Shown piece after piece: positions 50,391-54,622 of a stretch of DNA of 54,622 bases (position 1 is the first letter of the stretch; each line of letters begins with the position of its first letter). The translations under genes and the position numbers were made by a program. This stretch comes from Paraburkholderia solisilvae (GTDB taxonomy: Bacteria > Pseudomonadota > Gammaproteobacteria > Burkholderiales > Burkholderiaceae), in the NCBI RefSeq assembly GCF_902859875.1, contig NZ_CADIKF010000048.1:1-54622 (forward strand), written 5' to 3'. The notes beneath the pieces are model-generated. The model worked only from the letters and a program-made list of their open reading frames with translations, was not told the origin of the DNA and did no database searches.

Positions 50391-53300
50391 ACCGGGCGCG
50401 CCTGATCCTGATCCCGCTGCTGGTGCTCGCCTCCTCGTTGATGCTGACGTGGACGGTGTGGGACCACGAGCGCCATGCTTCGCAGCACGAACTGCGTGCG
50501 CAATTCACGTTCGCGCTCGGCGACGCGGTGAGCCGTATCGAACAGCGCATGGCGTCGTACGAGCAGATGCTGCACGGCGTGCAGGCGCTCTTCGTCGCGA
50601 CCGGTACGCTCGATCGCGAGCGCTTTCGCGACTATATCGGCGCGGTCAACGCCGATGCGAATCTGTCCGGCATCCAGGCGATCGGACTGATCGAGTGGGT
50701 TCCGCAACGCGGCCTCGCGAGTCACGTCGCGACGATGCGCCACGTCGCCGGCGCCGACTATGCGGTCGACCCCGTGGGCGAGCGCGACAGCTACGCACCG
50801 ATCATCGAGCGCATGCCGTTCGCGGACAACCGGCGCGCGGTGCTCGGCTTCGATTCATGGGTGAGCCCGGTGCGCCGCGACGCGCTCGAGAAAGCACGCG
50901 ACTCCGGGCTCGCGGCAATCTCCGGCAAGGTGCAGCTCGCCTCGGACGTCGGCCGGCAGGACCAGCCGGGCTTCGTGATGTACCTGCCGGTCTATCAGCA
51001 CGGCGAGCCGATCGATACCGTCGCGCAACGCCGCGCGCATCTGCTCGGCTGGGTCTACGCGGCATTCCGGATGCACGATGTGATCGCGAGCCTGTACGGC
51101 GAGGAGCCGCCCGGCCTGTCGCTGGCGATCTACGACGGCGTCGGGACGTCGGCCGCATCGCTGCTGTATCGCTCGTCCGACCCGCAAGCCCATCATGTGC
51201 CGTCGGACCTCGTCACGCATGAGTATCTGGTGGTCGGCGGGCACGACTGGACGCTGTCGCTCGCCGCGCAGGATCGCTTTATGGCCCGCTTCGGGCGCAA
51301 CGCGGAATGGTTGATCGCAGGGACCGGCGGCGGCCTCTCCGTGCTGCTCGCGCTGCTCGCGTGGATCATGGCGACCGGCCGCAGCCGGGCGATGCGGCTC
51401 GCGTCGACGATGACGCGCGAGCTACGCGAGAGCGAAGAGAAGTTTCGCGCGATCGCGGACTGCACGGTGAACCTCGAAGTCTGGTGGGGACCGGACGGCA
51501 AGCCGCGCTGGATCAATCCGTCAGTCGAGGAATACACCGGCTATACCGTCGACGAATGCATGGCGATGCACGACTTCGCCGGCACGCTGATTCATCCGGA
51601 CGACATGCCGCGCGTCGCGCCCGAGCTATTGAAGGGCCGCCAGGGGCTGCGCGGCGGCGACCTCGAATTTCGTTGCATCCGCAAGGATAACGCGTTGATC
51701 TGGCTGTCCGTGTCGTGGGTGCCGATCTACGATGCGCGAGGCGGGCTGACCGGCTTCCGTATGAGCGGGCGCGACATCACCGAGCGCAAGCGCTTCGAAG
51801 CGGAGCTGCGCATTGCAGCGGTGGCCTTCGAATCGCTCGAAGGGATGATGGTGACCGACGCGCACGGCACGATCCTGCGCGTGAACTCGGCATTCACCGT
51901 CTGCACCGGCTATACCGCGCAGGAAGTGGTGGGCCGCACGCCGCGCATCCTGCAGTCGGGCCGGCACGACAAGGCGTTCTACCGCGAGATGTGGCAGACG
52001 ATTCATCGCGACGGCGGCTGGCAGGGCGAGATCTGGGACCGTCGCAAGAACGGCGACATCTACCCGAAATGGCTGACGATTACCGCGGTGACCGGCGAAA
52101 ACGGCGCGGTCACGCACTACGTCGGCACGCATCACGACATCACCGAGCGCAAGATTGCCGAAGAGCGCATCAAGGAACTCGCGTTCTTCGACGCGTTGAC
52201 GCGCCTGCCGAACCGCACGCTGCTATGGGACCGGCTCAGGCAGGCGATCGCGGTGAGCGCGCAGAACGGCACATGCGGCGCGCTGCTCTTTATCGATCTC
52301 GACAACTTCAAGACGCTCAACGACACGCTCGGCCACGACAAGGGCGACCTGCTGCTGCAACAGGTCGCGCATCGCCTGTCCCGCTGCGTGCGCGAAGGCG
52401 ATACGGTGGCGCGGGTCGGCGGCGATGAATTCGTGGTCATGCTCGGCAGTCTGAGCGCGCTGCGCGACGAAGCGGCGAATCGCACGGAGGCGGTCGGCGA
52501 AACGATTCTCGCGGTGCTGGCCGAACCGTATCAGCTCGACGGCGTCGACTACCGGACCAGCGCGAGCGTCGGCGCGACGGTCTTCCAGGGCCATCAGGCG
52601 TCGATCGACGAACTGCTGAAGCAGGCCGACCTGGCGATGTACAAGTGCAAGGAGCGCGGCCGCAATGCGATGTGCTTCTTCGATCCGGCGATGCAGACCG
52701 TGGTGGTCGAGCGCGCGGCGCTCGAAGCGGCGCTGCGCCGCGCGATCGACGAAGACCAGCTCCTCGTGCACTACCAGGCGCAGGTCAGCGACGGCGACCG
52801 GGTGACCGGCGCCGAAGCGCTGGTGCGCTGGCGGCATCCGGAACGCGGCATCGTGGCGCCGGCCGACTTTATCCCGCTTGCCGAAGAGACCGGGCTGATT
52901 CTCGCGCTCGGCGACAAGGTGCTCGAAACCGCGTGTCTGCAGCTCGCGCAGTGGGCGCAGCAGCCGGGCATGGCGCATCTGACGATCGCGGTGAACGTCA
53001 GCGCGCAGCAGTTTCGCGAACCGCGTTTCGTCGAGCGGGTGCTGGCGGTGATCGAGCGGACCGGCGCGAATCCGCATCGGCTCAAGCTCGAATTGACCGA
53101 GAGCGTGCTGGTCGACAACGTGCAGGACATCATCGAGAAGATGGGCGCACTGAAGGCCGAAGGCGTCGTGTTCTCGCTCGACGACTTCGGCATCGGCTAT
53201 TCGTCGCTGTCGTATCTGAAGCGGCTGCCGCTCGATCAACTGAAGATCGACCGCTCGTTCGTGCGCGACATTCTGATCGACGCGAACGACGCGGTGATCG

Positions 53301-53494
53301 CGCGCACCATTGTCGCGCTGGCGCAAAGCCTCGGCCTCGGGGTGATCGCGGAAGGCGTCGAAACCGAAGCGCAACGCGACTTTCTCGCGGGCGCCGGGTG
53401 TCACGCGTATCAGGGGTATTACTTCTGCCGGCCGCTGCCGGTCGAAGGGTTCGAGGCGTTTGCGGGCAGCTTCGACGCGCAGCCGTTCGGGTAG
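50387..53494 (+). CDS. CHASE-PAS-PAS-GGDEF-EAL cyclic-di-GMP protein
   Basis: 1035 residues from GTG 50387. TM1 ~5-25; periplasmic CHASE domain ~26-305 (YEQMLHGVQALFVATGTLDRERFRDYI, GFVMYLPVY); TM2 ~307-328; PAS1 ~347-470 and PAS2 ~475-590 (both ending in DITERK); GGDEF ~597-765 with intact GGDEF (678-682) and an inhibitory I-site RxxD (669-672) five residues before it; EAL ~772-1025 with EALVRW (from 810), NVSAQQF, ELTES and DDFGIGYSSLSYL (from 932). Both cyclase and phosphodiesterase residues look complete, so it could make and break c-di-GMP. The partner SBP gene overlaps its start. Confidence 0.95.
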   Translation: MNRARLILIPLLVLASSLMLTWTVWDHERHASQHELRAQFTFALGDAVSRIEQRMASYEQMLHGVQALFVATGTLDRERFRDYIGAVNADANLSGIQAIGLIEWVPQRGLASHVATMRHVAGADYAVDPVGERDSYAPIIERMPFADNRRAVLGFDSWVSPVRRDALEKARDSGLAAISGKVQLASDVGRQDQPGFVMYLPVYQHGEPIDTVAQRRAHLLGWVYAAFRMHDVIASLYGEEPPGLSLAIYDGVGTSAASLLYRSSDPQAHHVPSDLVTHEYLVVGGHDWTLSLAAQDRFMARFGRNAEWLIAGTGGGLSVLLALLAWIMATGRSRAMRLASTMTRELRESEEKFRAIADCTVNLEVWWGPDGKPRWINPSVEEYTGYTVDECMAMHDFAGTLIHPDDMPRVAPELLKGRQGLRGGDLEFRCIRKDNALIWLSVSWVPIYDARGGLTGFRMSGRDITERKRFEAELRIAAVAFESLEGMMVTDAHGTILRVNSAFTVCTGYTAQEVVGRTPRILQSGRHDKAFYREMWQTIHRDGGWQGEIWDRRKNGDIYPKWLTITAVTGENGAVTHYVGTHHDITERKIAEERIKELAFFDALTRLPNRTLLWDRLRQAIAVSAQNGTCGALLFIDLDNFKTLNDTLGHDKGDLLLQQVAHRLSRCVREGDTVARVGGDEFVVMLGSLSALRDEAANRTEAVGETILAVLAEPYQLDGVDYRTSASVGATVFQGHQASIDELLKQADLAMYKCKERGRNAMCFFDPAMQTVVVERAALEAALRRAIDEDQLLVHYQAQVSDGDRVTGAEALVRWRHPERGIVAPADFIPLAEETGLILALGDKVLETACLQLAQWAQQPGMAHLTIAVNVSAQQFREPRFVERVLAVIERTGANPHRLKLELTESVLVDNVQDIIEKMGALKAEGVVFSLDDFGIGYSSLSYLKRLPLDQLKIDRSFVRDILIDANDAVIARTIVALAQSLGLGVIAEGVETEAQRDFLAGAGCHAYQGYYFCRPLPVEGFEAFAGSFDAQPFG

Positions 53495-53519
53495 AGCGGG
53501 CAGGGCGGCGGTGCAATGC

Positions 53520-53544
53520 GCCGCTGCCGCTGCCGCTGCCGCTG
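53520..53544 (+). repeat. Hexamer repeat after the c-di-GMP gene
   Basis: GCCGCT/GCTGCC units in tandem (53520-53544), continuing as decayed copies (TTGCCACTACCGTTGCCACC) to ~53590. It starts ~25 bp after the stop codon. No gene in the 173-bp convergent spacer. Confidence 0.75.
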
Positions 53545-53667
53545 CTTTTGCCACTACCGTTGCCACCACTGTTGCCGCTCTCGCCGCGTATCACAGCGGC
53601 GAACGGCTACCAGGCAGCTTGCCGAGCGGTCGCCGCCGCTCCGCTCACCACCGTTATCGCATGGACG

Positions 53668-54622
53668 TCACTTCACCGCGCCGGTCAGCGACGCATCGAT
53701 ATACGCGTTGATATCCTGCGGCTGCTTGTACACGGTATTGCGGACGTTGAACTTGTCCGCATTCGCGGTCGACCCATAGATCGAATCGAGTCCGTCGCCC
53801 TTCGCAAACGCCTTCTTCGCCGCGGCCGCATCGAGCAGATGGGTTCCCTTGAGCAGCGGCAGATACTGCGCGGGCGTGAGGCCGACCCGTGCCGACATGA
53901 TCTTCACCGCATCCGCCTGCGTCTTCGGATCGTTCACATACGCGACGCAGCGGTACCAGACCTTGATCACCTTTTCCCAGTCCGCCTTGCGCGACGCGAG
54001 GCTCGCCGGGTTGACCGTGATCGCGTCGTAGATCAGGCCCGGCGCGTCCGCCGACGTGAAGATCGGATGCGAGCCCGGCACGCGCTTCAATGCCTCGCCG
54101 GCATTCGGCTGCCACGCGCCGACCGCGGCGATGTCCTGCGACGACGCGAGCACCTGCGGCAGTTCGTTGGTCTTCGCATTGACGAGCGTCAGGTCCGATT
54201 CCTTCATGCCGTGCTTCGACAGCGCGGTATCGAGCAGCAGATGATCGACGAGGCCGATTTCGACGCCGACCTTTTTGCCCTTCAACGCCTCGACCGATTT
54301 CGTCGCGGGCCTGGCGACGATCATGTCGTTGCCGCTCGAATAGTCGGTGAGCAGGATCATCACGTTCTTCGCGCCGCTTGCGCCGGTCACGAGCGCATCG
54401 CCGTTGGTGATCGTGACGCCGTCGAGCTTGCCCGCCGAAAACGCGTCGAGCGATGCCGAGTAATCGAACCATTCGAACGCGACATCGACTTTCTCCTCCT
54501 TGAACCAGCCCTTGTCGATGGCGACCTGGAACAGCACCCAGCCCGGCCAGTCGCTATAGCCGATTTTCAGCGGCGCCGCCGCGTGCGCTGCGGCCGGCGT
54601 GAAGCCGACCGCGAGCGCGGCC
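53668..54622 (-). CDS. ABC transporter substrate-binding protein, nitrate/sulfonate/taurine type (5' part off window)
   Basis: The frame runs from the stop at 53668 to the right edge without a start, so the N-terminus is missing. Visible sequence begins in a signal peptide (AALAVGFTPAAAHAAAPLKIGYSDWPGWV), cleavage likely after AHA. Motifs of the SsuA/NrtA/TauA family: IGYSDWPGWVLFQVAIDKGWFKEEKVDVAFEWFDYSASLDAFSAGKLDGVTITNGDAL, KGKKVGVEIGLVDHLLLDTALSKHG and AVGAWQPNAGEALKR. It delivers a small sulfonate, nitrate, cyanate or amide-like compound to an ABC importer whose genes would lie beyond the edge. Convergent with the c-di-GMP gene. Confidence 0.93.
   Translation of the reverse strand, partial: AALAVGFTPAAAHAAAPLKIGYSDWPGWVLFQVAIDKGWFKEEKVDVAFEWFDYSASLDAFSAGKLDGVTITNGDALVTGASGAKNVMILLTDYSSGNDMIVARPATKSVEALKGKKVGVEIGLVDHLLLDTALSKHGMKESDLTLVNAKTNELPQVLASSQDIAAVGAWQPNAGEALKRVPGSHPIFTSADAPGLIYDAITVNPASLASRKADWEKVIKVWYRCVAYVNDPKTQADAVKIMSARVGLTPAQYLPLLKGTHLLDAAAAKKAFAKGDGLDSIYGSTANADKFNVRNTVYKQPQDINAYIDASLTGAVK

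Overview
The window looks like a chromosomal segment of a high-GC betaproteobacterium, most likely Burkholderiaceae (Burkholderia/Paraburkholderia type). The basis is protein similarity recalled from memory, the strongly GC-ending codon use, and the gene order relA - tRNA-Val - thrS - infC - rpmI - rplT - pheS - pheT - ihfA - merR - tRNA-Pro. There are about 46 protein genes and two tRNAs. I saw no insertion sequence, prophage, CRISPR array or rRNA.

Layout. 1-7.1 kb: the N-terminal part of an FtsK-like protein (cut by the left edge), a META-domain lipoprotein, purT, a MliC-like lysozyme inhibitor, an RhlE-type DEAD-box helicase and a flavoprotein monooxygenase-like enzyme. 7.3-13.6 kb: a four-gene efflux operon (outer-membrane factor, FUSC pump, DUF1656 protein, HlyD adaptor) with a divergent LysR regulator. 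13.7-21.3 kb: a small membrane protein, a metallophosphoesterase, a wrbA/DUF2069 pair, a YihY-family membrane protein, a DUF962 protein, an alpha/beta hydrolase overlapping an O-acetylhomoserine sulfhydrylase gene, and a CBS-domain protein. 21.7-30.3 kb: an LplT-acyltransferase fusion, aroC, a TPR/glycosyltransferase-like protein, ETF-ubiquinone oxidoreductase, an SDR enzyme and a thioesterase. 30.4-34.4 kb: a PAS-LuxR regulator divergent from scoAB (3-oxoacid CoA-transferase), a second alpha/beta hydrolase and a RidA protein. 34.6-46 kb: the translation/stringent-response block. 46.3-54.6 kb: a more accessory stretch with a PHB-depolymerase-like hydrolase behind a perfect 19-bp palindrome, a AAA+ ATPase with an unrecognised N-terminal half, a possibly broken small gene, a periplasmic binding protein translationally coupled to a CHASE-PAS-PAS-GGDEF-EAL protein, and a partial ABC-transporter binding protein.

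Co-operation. The efflux genes form one tripartite export system. wrbA and DUF2069 are probably co-transcribed. scoA/scoB are the two subunits of one enzyme. thrS to merR forms a translation super-operon with internal hairpins and a rare ATC start for infC. The binding protein and c-di-GMP enzyme at 49.6-53.5 kb look like a two-part sensor.

The most unusual points are: (i) the operator-controlled hydrolase plus AAA+ ATPase pair just after tRNA-Pro; (ii) the binding-protein/c-di-GMP pair with TTG and GTG starts and a 4-nt overlap; (iii) a recurring pattern in which short tandem repeats (6, 9, 12, 15 or 18 bp, mostly multiples of three) lie just after stop codons at eight loci, with one similar array inside a coding region. 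Two of these arrays, about 4 kb apart, share nearly the same 12-bp unit in opposite orientation.
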